Of a stretch of DNA of 39,228 nucleotides, positions 15,828 through 24,732 are shown one piece after another (positions within the stretch are counted from its first letter, which is position 1; the number at the start of each line of letters is the position of its first letter). The stretch comes from Streptomyces sp. Ncost-T10-10d (GTDB lineage: Bacteria; Actinomycetota; Actinomycetes; Streptomycetales; Streptomycetaceae), in the NCBI RefSeq assembly GCF_900091955.1, contig NZ_FMDF01000066.1, positions 1 to 39,228 on the forward strand, written 5' to 3'. The notes beneath the pieces were generated by a model. That model was not told where the DNA came from. It saw only the letters and a list, made by a program, of their open reading frames with translations, and searched no databases. Position numbers and translations under genes: made by a program.

Positions 15828-16473
15828 TGCTCACTCCATCCGCTGCTGCCACGGACGGCGGCAGCAGCACCTCCAGCACTTCTATGTCGCTCGCCCGCAC
15901 GTACACGCCCGCGGTACCGGGCACCTTTCCGAGGAACCTGCCGTCGGACCCCACACTGTACTGAGCCTGCAGATAGAGGTCCCCTTGCTGCGGATACGCC
16001 GACACGGCCGACCGCGAACCGAGCCAACCACCCACCCACAGACCACTTTTGAGGCGTATTCGCACAAAGCAGGACCCGCGGTCGCGGAAGAGGGCATCCC
16101 AGGCGGTCGGCGTCGGCTCGTACTGCGCCCGTGCATGCCGCCTCCGCCACACCGCCTCCGCCCCGGCCAGCGCGGACGGCACGGCGACGATCAGGAGCAG
16201 CGCGGCGACTCCCGCCTGGCGAGGCTGCCGCAGCACCCCGGCGACGGGCCCGTTTCCACCCCCGGCCAGCAGCCGCACAAGCCACGGCCCCGCAACCACC
16301 GCGTAGAGGGCGTCGAGCAGGGCCCCGGCTGCGATGGCGCGCACGAGGCGGTTCTGCGGCTCTTGCTCGGTGGCAAGGGGACCGCGCAGCCGCTCCCGTA
16401 CGGCCTGGTAGAAGACGCCGGGCAGCACGAGGATCAGCAGGATGGTCAACTGTTGCACCGTTCCCGGAACCAT
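15799..16473 (-). CDS. DUF6338-like membrane protein
   Basis: A 224-residue protein with three N-terminal hydrophobic segments (about residues 6-25, 49-70 and 86-107) and a soluble C-terminal domain. That domain has a strand-rich FVRIRLKSGLWVGGWLG, then AYPQQGDLYLQAQYSVGSDG and TAGVYVRASDIEVLEVLL. The small beta-barrel-like domain with a YPQ...DLYL signature matches what I know of DUF6338 proteins, whose function is undefined. ATG 16473 gives the start; a G-rich stretch about 15 bases upstream is the only possible ribosome-binding site. It overlaps the 63-residue gene downstream and converges on the TPR-CHAT protease. The arrangement suggests a membrane sensor or effector partner, but the pair could also be an unrelated neighbour. 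Confidence 0.75.
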   Translation of the reverse strand: MVPGTVQQLTILLILVLPGVFYQAVRERLRGPLATEQEPQNRLVRAIAAGALLDALYAVVAGPWLVRLLAGGGNGPVAGVLRQPRQAGVAALLLIVAVPSALAGAEAVWRRRHARAQYEPTPTAWDALFRDRGSCFVRIRLKSGLWVGGWLGSRSAVSAYPQQGDLYLQAQYSVGSDGRFLGKVPGTAGVYVRASDIEVLEVLLPPSVAAADGVSNGEGSRGGH

Positions 16474-16620
16474 CGTGGTGCTGCACCCCCGTGCTCAGTG
16501 CGTCGTCCGTATCGTTGCCGCATCAGGATGACGTACGGGGAGGCCTGCGTCACGGGCTTGTTGAAAGTCGGCGACGCCGGTCCACGCACCGCTGCTACGA
16601 CCACAGCGATGCGGTACGCC

Positions 16621-18072
16621 CTACTTCGGTGCCTGGAAGCCGCCGATCTTCTGCTCAAGCAATTCGGCCAGCCGCAGCGGGGTGCGGTCCTCGAACATCG
16701 GACCGATGAGCTGCACTCCCACCGGCAGACCCTCGGGCGACCGGCCCGCTGGTACAGCGGTGGCGGGTAGACCGGGCATAGTGGCCAGACCGGCCCAGAC
16801 GAGCTGGTCGAAGTACGGATACTCGACGCCGTCGATGTCGATCCGACGTTTCATCAGGTCGGGGTTGTGGTCGTGCGGGAACGCGGGAGTGGGCGTGATG
16901 GGACACACCACGGCGTCGAACTCGGCGAAGAACTGCCGCCATCCATGGCGGTGGAGCTCGCGGAAGCTGTTCGCCTCGATCCAGTCGCGGTGGCTGAACA
17001 CCATGCCGCGCAGCCGCGCCGCATCGAGACTCTGGTCGTCTGCGCTCAGTCCGGCGGCGCGGGCCTGCAGCTGCTCGTACGCTTCGACGGGAAAACGTGC
17101 AACGGAGCCCGAGAACAGGAACTGCGTGTAGAGCACCGCGGCTTCGGTCAGATCGGGCAGCAGCGGACTGTCCCGCTCGACGCGGGCACCGCCGTCGACA
17201 AGCGCGTCGGCCACCCGGCCCACGCCCGCCCGCACAGCGGATCCAGTCGGAATGAGCGGATGCTCGTCGAGGACCAGGACCCGGAAGTCGCGGAGCCGTT
17301 CGTGGCGCGCGGGCGGCAGCGTCAGGTGGTACCCCACACTGAGCGTCAGCGGGTCCGGTCCGGCCATGACGTCGAGCAGGAGCGTGAGGTCGCGAGCGGT
17401 GCGCGCCATCGGACCGACGACGGCGAGGTCGTGCTCGGCCGGCAAGGCCGGCCCGGGCGGCGGGACCATGCCGCGGCTCGCCGCCAGCCCGAGTGTCGGC
17501 TTGTGCGCGTAAATGCCGCAGAAATGCGCGGGGGTGCGCAACGAACCGGCGAGGTCGGAGCCGATGGACAGAGCGCCGAATCCGGACGCCAGGGCCGCCG
17601 CCGAGCCGCCGGAGGATCCGCCCGACGTACGACGGTGGTCCCACGGGTTGTTGGTGGTGCCGTAGATCTCGTTGAAGGTCTGCACGTCCTGCAGCCCCAC
17701 GGGCACATTGGTCTTGCCGAGCACCACCGCGCCCGCGGCCCTGAGCCGCGACACCTGCACCGCGTCCTCGGCCGGCACGAAGTTCCGGTGCGGCGGCATA
17801 CCCCAGGTCGTGGGCAGCCCCGCAATGTCGTACGACTCCTTGACCGTCACCGGAATGCCCAGCAGCGGCCGGTCCTCACCGCGGGCACGCGCCCGGTCGG
17901 CACCGCGCGCGGCGGCCCGTGCACGGTCGAAGTCCCGCACACAGATCGCGTTGATCGCATCGTCGTCCCGTTCAATACGGGCGATCGCCTCGTCGGTCAG
18001 TTCCGCCGAGGTCACTTCACCGGCCCGCAAGGCAGCCGTGAGTTGTTCGGCCGTCGGAAAATTCCACTCCAT
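16621..18072 (-). CDS. Amidase signature family hydrolase
   Basis: A 483-residue amidase with the complete Ser-cisSer-Lys triad. Lys78 lies in IPVTVKESYDIAG, cis-Ser153 in RRTSGGSSGGSAAALASG, and nucleophile Ser177 in GSDLAGSLRTPAHFCG; the 24-residue Ser-Ser spacing matches the family. Members hydrolyse amides such as acetamide, indoleacetamide, nitrile-derived amides or acyl amides. The Streptomyces form resembles general 'amidase' proteins rather than GatA because it lacks GatB/C neighbours. ATG 18072 (MEWNFPTAEQL) fits the family N-terminus; an upstream in-frame GTG-type extension adds only 17 unconserved residues. It is monocistronic, cytoplasmic and without visible regulation. The substrate is unknown. 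Confidence 0.93.
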   Translation of the reverse strand: MEWNFPTAEQLTAALRAGEVTSAELTDEAIARIERDDDAINAICVRDFDRARAAARGADRARARGEDRPLLGIPVTVKESYDIAGLPTTWGMPPHRNFVPAEDAVQVSRLRAAGAVVLGKTNVPVGLQDVQTFNEIYGTTNNPWDHRRTSGGSSGGSAAALASGFGALSIGSDLAGSLRTPAHFCGIYAHKPTLGLAASRGMVPPPGPALPAEHDLAVVGPMARTARDLTLLLDVMAGPDPLTLSVGYHLTLPPARHERLRDFRVLVLDEHPLIPTGSAVRAGVGRVADALVDGGARVERDSPLLPDLTEAAVLYTQFLFSGSVARFPVEAYEQLQARAAGLSADDQSLDAARLRGMVFSHRDWIEANSFRELHRHGWRQFFAEFDAVVCPITPTPAFPHDHNPDLMKRRIDIDGVEYPYFDQLVWAGLATMPGLPATAVPAGRSPEGLPVGVQLIGPMFEDRTPLRLAELLEQKIGGFQAPK

Positions 18073-18237
18073 GAATCCGACCGTATGGGCCTGTGGAAGA
18101 GGGCACGAAATGCCGCTTCGCACAACGGGGTGGATGTCTCAATACTCATCTGCCTGGCGGTCCTCGACCCGATGGTCGTAGTGCTGGTGGGACTCGTTCG
18201 GTCCGCGGGTGTCCGGCTGGCTAGGGGTTGCAGATCA
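18073..18237. other. Short interval upstream of the amidase
   Basis: It holds the amidase promoter region and, at about 18220-18240, the sequence GGGGTTGCAGATCATTAACA, which likely marks the 3' end of the transposase-related relic on its right. No gene is seen. Confidence 0.35.
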
Positions 18238-18612
18238 TTAACACGTTGTTTTGATCTTGTTGCTGGACTTGCCGGTCAGGGCGTGGACCCGCACTTGGAG
18301 GGCTGTGAGAGCCGCGGGTGGGGTTGTCGCGGGTGGGATGGCGATGCCGTGGGCCTTGAGCAGTCGCCGGTTCTTCAGGAGGGTGCGGTGCATGGCAGTG
18401 CGGCTGCTGCCGAACAGTACGGCCAGGGGTTCCGCAGCCAAGGCGACCCGCAGGTGGAGCACGGTTGCCAGGACCTGTTCGGGGAAAGAGAGCCGGGGTG
18501 GGCGGCCGCGCTGGGTGTCACCGTCAGGGGCCAGTGTTCCTGTGAGTTGGTCCAGTTGCCGGTGGGTCATCCCGGTCAGGGCAGGATCGGACAGCAGGGC
18601 CTGGTCCCACTG
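18238..18612 (-). pseudogene. Transposase-related helix-turn-helix protein, 5'-truncated
   Basis: The minus-strand frame reads QWDQALLSDPALTGMTHRQL, RGRPPRLSFPEQVLATVLHL, AAEPLAVLFGSSRTAMHRTL and ends KSSNKIKTTC. This is the N-terminal HTH module common to a family of Streptomyces transposases (compare PHAALAELYRADRSTVSAAI in the intact IS5 transposase at 20074-21069). No start codon is found in frame before a stop; ATG 18570 would remove the first helix. The DDE catalytic domain is absent. It may be a stand-alone HTH accessory ORF of an IS or a relic. Confidence 0.55.
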
Positions 18613-18756
18613 CAGGGCCGGTGCCTGAGGGGGTCCGGGCTGCGGGGATTGCAGGGCAGGGCTGTCTGCCTCCTGGCAACTTCTCCTGACGGCAGTGTCA
18701 CGTTGACTGACCGGGTGGGTTGATCTTCTGGTTGGTCATGCTGGGAGGGGTCGTCC

Positions 18757-18969
18757 GTGGACAGCGCGCCGCCGCTGTACAGGGCGCACCGGTAGCCGGT
18801 GGAGATCACCGCGCACTGCGTGTGGCTGCACTTCCGGTTCCCTCTCAGCTTCCGCGAGGTCGAGGAGCTGATGCTCGAGCGCGGCGTCATCTCGTCCTAC
18901 GAGACGATCCGCCGGTGGTGCCTGAAGTTCGGGCAGTCCTACGCCGAATCCCTGCGCCGCCGACGTCCC
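18757..18969 (+). pseudogene. IS6-family transposase N-terminal fragment with an amber stop
   Basis: GTG 18757, preceded by GGGAGG, begins VDSAPPLYRAHR, hits TAG at 18793, then resumes in frame as PVEITAHCVWLHFRFPLSFR, EVEELMLERGVISSYETIRR and [17 protein letters not shown]. Intact IS6 transposases read HRYPVEII at this place, so a TAC-to-TAG change explains the stop. The catalytic D-D-E core is missing: at about 18962 the sequence switches to an IS701-type segment. Inactive. Confidence 0.75.
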
Positions 18970-19060
18970 CACCATCGACGAGACCGGCTTCCTGAAGAAG
19001 CGCCGGGCCTCGGCGGGAGTGCAACGGCAGTACACCGGCACCGCGGGAGGTCTACGGTAG
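18962..19060 (+). pseudogene. IS701-family transposase fragment
   Basis: Thirty-two codons read [20 protein letters not shown] and [11 protein letters not shown], ending at TAG 19058. This is the conserved block around the first catalytic aspartate (DETGFLKKG) of IS701/IS4-type transposases. It is fused directly to the IS6 fragment, and its right edge overlaps the 3' end of the zinc-finger gene on the other strand, so that gene's last codons may derive from the insertion. Confidence 0.7.
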
Positions 19061-19951
19061 GGGGAGCGTGAACGCATAGGCGCGCTGCGCGGCGCATCCC
19101 TGGCAGGTACCGGCGAACCGGGAGAGGAGGTGATCGTCGGCTTCGGAGAGGATGTTGCGCCAGAAGCAGCGGAACTCCCCGCACGCGCAGGATCGTTGGC
19201 TGACATCGGTGAACGCGCTGGTGTTGGAGTCGTGACCGTCCTCGGCCGGCGGCTGTGGGAAGGCGTCGCCACCGTCGGCATCAGGCAGTCCGTACTGCTT
19301 CCGCTTCCACGACACCGCCTTGGGGGTGAGAAAACCCCGCCCGGCGCATTCCACACACTTGCCGGGCCCCGCGTTGTTTGCGACACACCAGCATCGCCCA
19401 TAGCCGCCGCTGCCGCCGCTGTAGGCCCTGCCTTCGCAGAGCAGGCACACCCCCCAGCCATGACAGTCATCGCACAACACACCACTGGCCGTGCTGAGCG
19501 TGAAGGGCGGCTGACCCAACTGTCGTTCGGTGTACACGACCGGCGTCCAGCCGGTGAACGTCAAGATTCCGGGCCCGTTGCCCTCGTAGACCTTGACCTC
19601 GAAATCTTCGCGCCGGGCCGTCGCCCAACTTTCCCCGGGGTGGCTCAAAGACCGTTGGTGCGCGTTCCAGCCGGCCACGGTGAAGGCGTTCAGGACGTCG
19701 TCGAAACCGGGAGACGAGGGGCGATCGTCCCCGCTGACGCAGACGAGGAACAGGAAGCGGTGACCGACCGGTGCGGGGTCGCGCAGCCGTACCGAGTCAG
19801 TCCACTCACGGACCACCACCGGGCGGCGGTCCGGAGACAGCGCGGAAGCGATCTCCAGCAGCTGCCCTTTGAGCCACACCGCACTTTCCGGGACAGCAAG
19901 CGCGCCCTCATGTCCCTGTTCGTCAGTCGTATCGGTCATGGTGGGTGTCAT
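19052..19951 (-). CDS. Unknown protein with DnaJ-like CxxCxGxG zinc-finger region
   Basis: A 299-residue protein (from ATG 19951; ATG 19939 is an alternative). The first ~150 residues form an unrecognised alpha/beta domain ([53 protein letters not shown]). Residues about 157-205 carry [16 protein letters not shown], a degenerate CWCVAN and CVECAGRG, a spacing like the cysteine-rich zinc region of DnaJ. A further cluster (SCACGEFRC and TCQGCAAQR) lies at the C-terminus and may bind a second metal. There is no J-domain, so this is not DnaJ. It is cytoplasmic and alone between IS elements; its last residues may be altered by the IS701 fragment. The function is unknown. Confidence 0.7.
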   Translation of the reverse strand: MTPTMTDTTDEQGHEGALAVPESAVWLKGQLLEIASALSPDRRPVVVREWTDSVRLRDPAPVGHRFLFLVCVSGDDRPSSPGFDDVLNAFTVAGWNAHQRSLSHPGESWATARREDFEVKVYEGNGPGILTFTGWTPVVYTERQLGQPPFTLSTASGVLCDDCHGWGVCLLCEGRAYSGGSGGYGRCWCVANNAGPGKCVECAGRGFLTPKAVSWKRKQYGLPDADGGDAFPQPPAEDGHDSNTSAFTDVSQRSCACGEFRCFWRNILSEADDHLLSRFAGTCQGCAAQRAYAFTLPLP

Positions 19952-20073
19952 CCTGCTCTCACTCGGAGACGTCCATGATGGGCCGTCCGGCAACACCGAT
20001 GTCGGCCGGGGTAGCGACCTTGGGTGAAATTGGGGTCGGGGCGTGTTGGCCTGGTGGTTCGGCTGGTGGGTGA

Positions 20074-21069
<996 letters not shown>

Positions 21070-21225
21070 AACTCACCCAACCCGTGCGGCCCTTCTCACG
21101 TCACGGCCCCACCAACACCGGGACTATTCATCCCCAGGTCGTTACCCCGGGACGCTCAGCGGGGCTCCGAGGTAGTCCGGATGTGAACGCTGGGAAATGG
21201 TTGCCGCCCCACGAGTGTCACGCCC

Positions 21226-22284
21226 ATGATGGTGGTCATGTCGGAGGAGTGGGTGTCGGCGGACAGTCAAGGTGCTGGTGCTGGTGCCCTGGTGTCGCTG
21301 TCGAGTGGTGAACTGCCGCGGGGCGACAGGTTCGACTGGTTCGTGGAGCTGGTGCGGGAGAACGTTGCTCCCTTCTCCCTCGGAAGTGTCCATGCCCACG
21401 GTTTCGAAGCTCATGTTGCCGGAGTGGATCTCGGTTCCGCGCAGCTCACGCACCTCGTCTTCGAACCGCTTCACGCCGCGCGGACACCGCGGCACATCAG
21501 GCGCGGTGACCCGGAGACGTATCAGCTCGCCCTGATCGGTGGCAGTCCGATGATTACCCGCCAGCACGACAACGAAGCCGAGATCTCCACCGGCAGTCTG
21601 GTGTTCTTCGACACCTCCCATCCACTGGACACCCTCGTTCCGGATGAACGTGGGCAGGGCCGCGTCACGTTGTTACGGATACCCAGGGACGCCCTTCCGC
21701 TGCCTGCCGGCCGGGTCGACCGGGTCCTGGCCCGGCGGCTCGCCCCGGACGGGGTGACCGGGCAGGTTCTCTGCCAGTACTTGACCACTGTCCGGGACCG
21801 TGCGGCCGATCTCGGCACGGGCGAGCGCCAACGGCTGGGAACGATCGCGGTCGATCTCGCCGCCGCATTCCTCGCCGAGCACTCCGACGCCCGGCATCTG
21901 CAATCGCCGGAGTCCTACCGGCAGGTTCTGCGCACACGCATCGACTGCTACATAGAAAGCAACCTCGGGAGTGCGGACCTGACCGTCGCTCACCTTGCCG
22001 CGCACCATCACATATCCCTCCGCTCGCTCCACCGCCTCTTCGACGACGGGCGGGAGACCGTGGCGGCCTCGATCCGGCGACGCCGCCTGGAACGCTGCCG
22101 TGCCGATCTCGCGGACCCCCGGTTGGCCGGGTACCCGATCGCTGCCCTGGCGGCCCGTTGGGGATTCTCGGCGCCAGCCGAGTTCAGCCGTGCCTTCCGG
22201 ACAGCGTTCGGGCTCAGTCCCCGTGCCTTCCGGCATCGAACCGCGTCCAGCGACGCTCCTCACGTGGCACCTCCTGCCAAGTAG
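21226..22284 (+). CDS. AraC-family regulator with N-terminal AraC-binding-like domain
   Basis: A 352-residue regulator. The N-terminal ~200 residues (VSLSSGELPRGDRFDWFVEL, VHAHGFEAHVAGVDLGSAQL, VFFDTSHPLDTLVP) match the cupin-like sensor domain of the group typified by 'AraC_binding_2' proteins. The C-terminal ~105 residues are the double HTH (VAHLAAHHHISLRSLHRLFD and IAALAARWGFSAPAEFSRAF, then FGLSPRAFR). Starts at 21226, 21229 or 21238 differ only by a few residues. No divergent partner is visible because an IS lies to the left. The small secreted protein gene downstream is 151 bases away. The ligand and targets are unknown. Confidence 0.92.
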   Translation: MMVVMSEEWVSADSQGAGAGALVSLSSGELPRGDRFDWFVELVRENVAPFSLGSVHAHGFEAHVAGVDLGSAQLTHLVFEPLHAARTPRHIRRGDPETYQLALIGGSPMITRQHDNEAEISTGSLVFFDTSHPLDTLVPDERGQGRVTLLRIPRDALPLPAGRVDRVLARRLAPDGVTGQVLCQYLTTVRDRAADLGTGERQRLGTIAVDLAAAFLAEHSDARHLQSPESYRQVLRTRIDCYIESNLGSADLTVAHLAAHHHISLRSLHRLFDDGRETVAASIRRRRLERCRADLADPRLAGYPIAALAARWGFSAPAEFSRAFRTAFGLSPRAFRHRTASSDAPHVAPPAK

Positions 22285-22435
22285 CACGGCACGCAGGGCC
22301 AAGTGCCTTCCTCAAGCCGCCACGAGGATGTGAATCCCCCTTCAGGTGACACATCCGCCCGTCCTCGGAATGGCCGACGGTAATAGCCAGGCCATACGCC
22401 GGATCGGACGACGGGCTGGGACAACAGGAGGAATC

Positions 22436-22843
22436 ATGCAACGTGCCAAGCGGACCACCAGCGGTGCCGGCTCGTCGCCCGTCAGCCGACGGGCGGTCTC
22501 GGTGAAACGACTCGCCCGCTTCTTCGCCGTTCCGGCGATCGCCTTGGCGATGGCCGTGGGGGTGACGTCGCCGGCCTCGGCCGAGAGCAGGGTCATCACG
22601 GGCGCCTACGGCTACTTCGACCCGGGGAGGGTCATGTTCGGCCTGGGCGACACCGAACCCGACGGTCACAGCGTATTCATCAGCTGGCACGTGGACACCT
22701 ACTGGGACGAGATCGTGAACGACACAGGCAACGGCACGTGGAAGGACGTGTACCTCCCCTACGACTGGCCCGGCGGGCTCCTGGAGTGGAAGGTCTGTGT
22801 CACCCGCGTCCGCTGTTCCTCGTGGGTGCAGGAACGCCTGTAG
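22436..22843 (+). CDS. Small secreted protein of unknown function
   Basis: A 135-residue protein. An Arg/Lys-rich N-terminus, a hydrophobic core (FFAVPAIALAMAVGV) and TSPASA give a Sec signal peptide cleaved near residue 50. The mature part (~85 residues, from ESRVITGAYGYFDPGRVMFG) is rich in Trp, Tyr, Asp and Gly, with two cysteines (VCVTRVRCSSW) that may form a disulfide. The pattern resembles small Streptomyces extracellular beta proteins, but no named family is certain. AGGAGG at 22426-22431 supports ATG 22436. It follows the AraC gene on the same strand and could be its target. Confidence 0.8.
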   Translation: MQRAKRTTSGAGSSPVSRRAVSVKRLARFFAVPAIALAMAVGVTSPASAESRVITGAYGYFDPGRVMFGLGDTEPDGHSVFISWHVDTYWDEIVNDTGNGTWKDVYLPYDWPGGLLEWKVCVTRVRCSSWVQERL

Positions 22844-23225
22844 ACCTGTGGCCGTCACGCTTGCGGCCGTCTCTGGCATGCGGCTCCTGGTCTGGCGCGT
22901 ACCCGTCGGTGCCAGAGGCCCCAGCGTCGTCCTCGGCGTACCCGTTGGACATCGCTCCCCCGGACGAACGCGGACAGGCTGTTGAAGCCGTTGATCCCAC
23001 CTACCTGGGTGGGACCGGTCCTCGTTGCCGCTGCCATCCGCTCGATCGGTGCCCGGCACGACGGCACCCACGACGGCCCGTACCTGGACTTCCAGCAGGC
23101 GCTGTGCTGGGGCGGCACCTATGGGGTTGAGGTCGAGCACCACCACATTGGCCATCCGGTCCTGCCCGCCTCCACTCCAACCGCTGCCGGAGCCTGGCGG
23201 GGCGGGGCTGGCGGTGAGTACCGGA
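22844..23225. other. Interval between the secreted and membrane protein genes
   Basis: Frames are open on both strands but lack start signals and family matches. One minus-strand stretch (GPTQVGGINGFNSLSAFVRG) looks protein-like but ends quickly. No gene can be supported. Confidence 0.4.
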
Positions 23226-24293
23226 ATGGTGTGCTCCTTCTGCCGGGAAGGGAACAATCAGGTTTCGGAAGCGATGCAGGATGTGGGGGAGAGTGTGGAG
23301 ACGGACCTTGCTGCTCTGGCGATCGGGTTACTCACGGGGGCGGTGACGAGCTTCGGGCAGGAGACCGCCACCGGGGTCGTCCGGCTCGTGCGGGAGGGGC
23401 TGGCCGCGACGCCGCAGGGGCAGGCGGCGCTGGCCGGAGTGGCGGCCGCGCCCGGTGACGAAGGAGCCCGGCGGGAGGCGGAGCGGGTGCTCCGTGAGGA
23501 GCTGGCGGCGGACCCCGGGTTCCAGCAGACCTTGGCGGCGCGTCTGAATGTGTCGACGACTCACATGACGAACGTCGTGACGGTCAACGGTACGAAGATG
23601 CGCGGGAACCAGGTCTCGCTCGGGCCGATTACCGTCAACAAACCGAACACGACCGCCGGGCTGCTGGGCCTGGCGGCCGCGCTCGCTGTGGTGGCTGCTC
23701 TCCTCGTCTACGGGGTAGTGCAGCTGGTCGGCGACGGCCCGGAGAGCGACGGGGGGAATGGGGGCCGGGCACGGGCACGGGCGCTGAGCGCGGTTGAGGC
23801 GGAGCGGATGCTGCCGGGACTGACCGACCTGTCCGGTGCGTGGGAGACGTCGCAGCCGGCGCACCTCACGGAGAACGGAACCAAGTGCCACAACGCCCTG
23901 GCGGAGTACGAGTCCCAGGAGCGGGACGGCTCGGGGCTCAGCGACTTGAAGGTGCGTTACGACACATTTGCCTGCCCGGACACGGCAATCGCAGCCCAGG
24001 GATTCGCCGAAATAACCCAGAACGCGACAAACCCCGGGAGCAGGAAGGAGAAACCTTTCCCCAGCCGCACGCTGGGTGACCAGAGCGCGACCAGCGCCTA
24101 CGAGGTCAAGGACGAGGAGATGGCGGACCCCACTCAGGTCGGTTCCCATCTGATGTGGCGGGCCCGTGTCGGCACGGTCCTCATCGAGATGCACTACGGA
24201 CCGGTCCGCGACGGAGTCGGCTCCGAGAAACAGGCGGAGGAACTGATGCGGCTCATGTGCGACCGCGCCCGCGAGGCACAGGAACGAGGCTGA
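23226..24293 (+). CDS. Single-pass membrane protein with cytoplasmic helical domain and beta-rich motif
   Basis: A 355-residue protein (ATG 23226; ATG 23274 at MQDVGESVETD is equally plausible). The N-terminal ~100 residues are helical (LAALAIGLLTGAVTSFGQET, TPQGQAALAGVA, ELAADPGFQQTLAARLN). A 25-residue beta-strand-prone, Asn/Gly/Val-rich stretch follows (TNVVTVNGTKMRGNQVSLGP, then ITVNKPN). One transmembrane helix (LLGLAAALAVVAALLVYGVV, about residues 144-165) leads to an outward ~185-residue domain with two cysteines (TKCHNALAEYE, DTFACPD). No family is assigned. The strand-rich segment before the membrane recalls short amyloid-like or beta-solenoid signalling motifs, which is inference. 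It is monocistronic. Confidence 0.75.
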   Translation: MVCSFCREGNNQVSEAMQDVGESVETDLAALAIGLLTGAVTSFGQETATGVVRLVREGLAATPQGQAALAGVAAAPGDEGARREAERVLREELAADPGFQQTLAARLNVSTTHMTNVVTVNGTKMRGNQVSLGPITVNKPNTTAGLLGLAAALAVVAALLVYGVVQLVGDGPESDGGNGGRARARALSAVEAERMLPGLTDLSGAWETSQPAHLTENGTKCHNALAEYESQERDGSGLSDLKVRYDTFACPDTAIAAQGFAEITQNATNPGSRKEKPFPSRTLGDQSATSAYEVKDEEMADPTQVGSHLMWRARVGTVLIEMHYGPVRDGVGSEKQAEELMRLMCDRAREAQERG

Positions 24294-24579
24294 TCCGCCC
24301 CGTCGGCTGAGCCCGGCGAGGCCGGCCTGGCGCATGAGCCGTTCGGCTGATGTCCGAGAGGTGGCGGTGCCGGGCAGGAGCGCTCTACCCGGCTTTCCAG
24401 CCCTACCGCATCGACCCTCCCCAGACGACCGGAGAACCTTCACAGCCCGTCCCCTGACCCGATACCTCATCTCACGCTACTCAGCGTGGGAGTCGTCACC
24501 CGGGCGTAGTCAGCGCGGAAGCGCGGCCACGGACTCGTAGTTGGCGGTTCGGATTTCCAGACGAGTCATTCCGATGTGA
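24294..24579. other. Interval downstream of the membrane-protein gene
   Basis: No gene is seen. CACGCT-ACTC-AGCGTG near 24473-24488 is a weak six-pair hairpin that could end transcription. The right side probably contains the outer end of the IS982 relic. Confidence 0.35.
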
Positions 24580-24732
24580 TCAATGGTCATAAGCGATCAA
24601 GGATCGTATGACGGGCTGGCCGGTCTTGTGGTTGTGCCAGACCGCGGCGGCCATCGCGAGGATGCGTTGGGCGACGCGGACGGCGACACCTTCGAAGGTC
24701 CGGCCACCGTGCTGTTCCAGGTCGAGCTGATG
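24580..24732 (-). pseudogene. IS982-family transposase, C-terminal fragment
   Basis: The minus strand reads HQLDLEQHGGRTFEGVAVRV, AQRILAMAAAVWHNHKTGQP and VIRSLIAYDH followed by a stop at 24580. This is the C-terminus of a Streptomyces transposase that I assign to the IS982-like group from memory of this ending. The catalytic region is missing. The 5' break at about 24732 coincides with the start codon region of the carboxypeptidase gene, implying that the insertion or its decay shaped that gene's upstream sequence. Confidence 0.65.

Noticed and set aside
16867..18723. 618-residue plus-strand frame over the amidase
   Set aside because: It is antisense to a complete amidase with all catalytic residues and has no domain of its own.
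24583..24729. Extended N-terminus for the carboxypeptidase starting at 24583
   Set aside because: That stretch is the antisense of an IS982-type transposase C-terminus. The lipoprotein signal begins naturally at ATG 24730.
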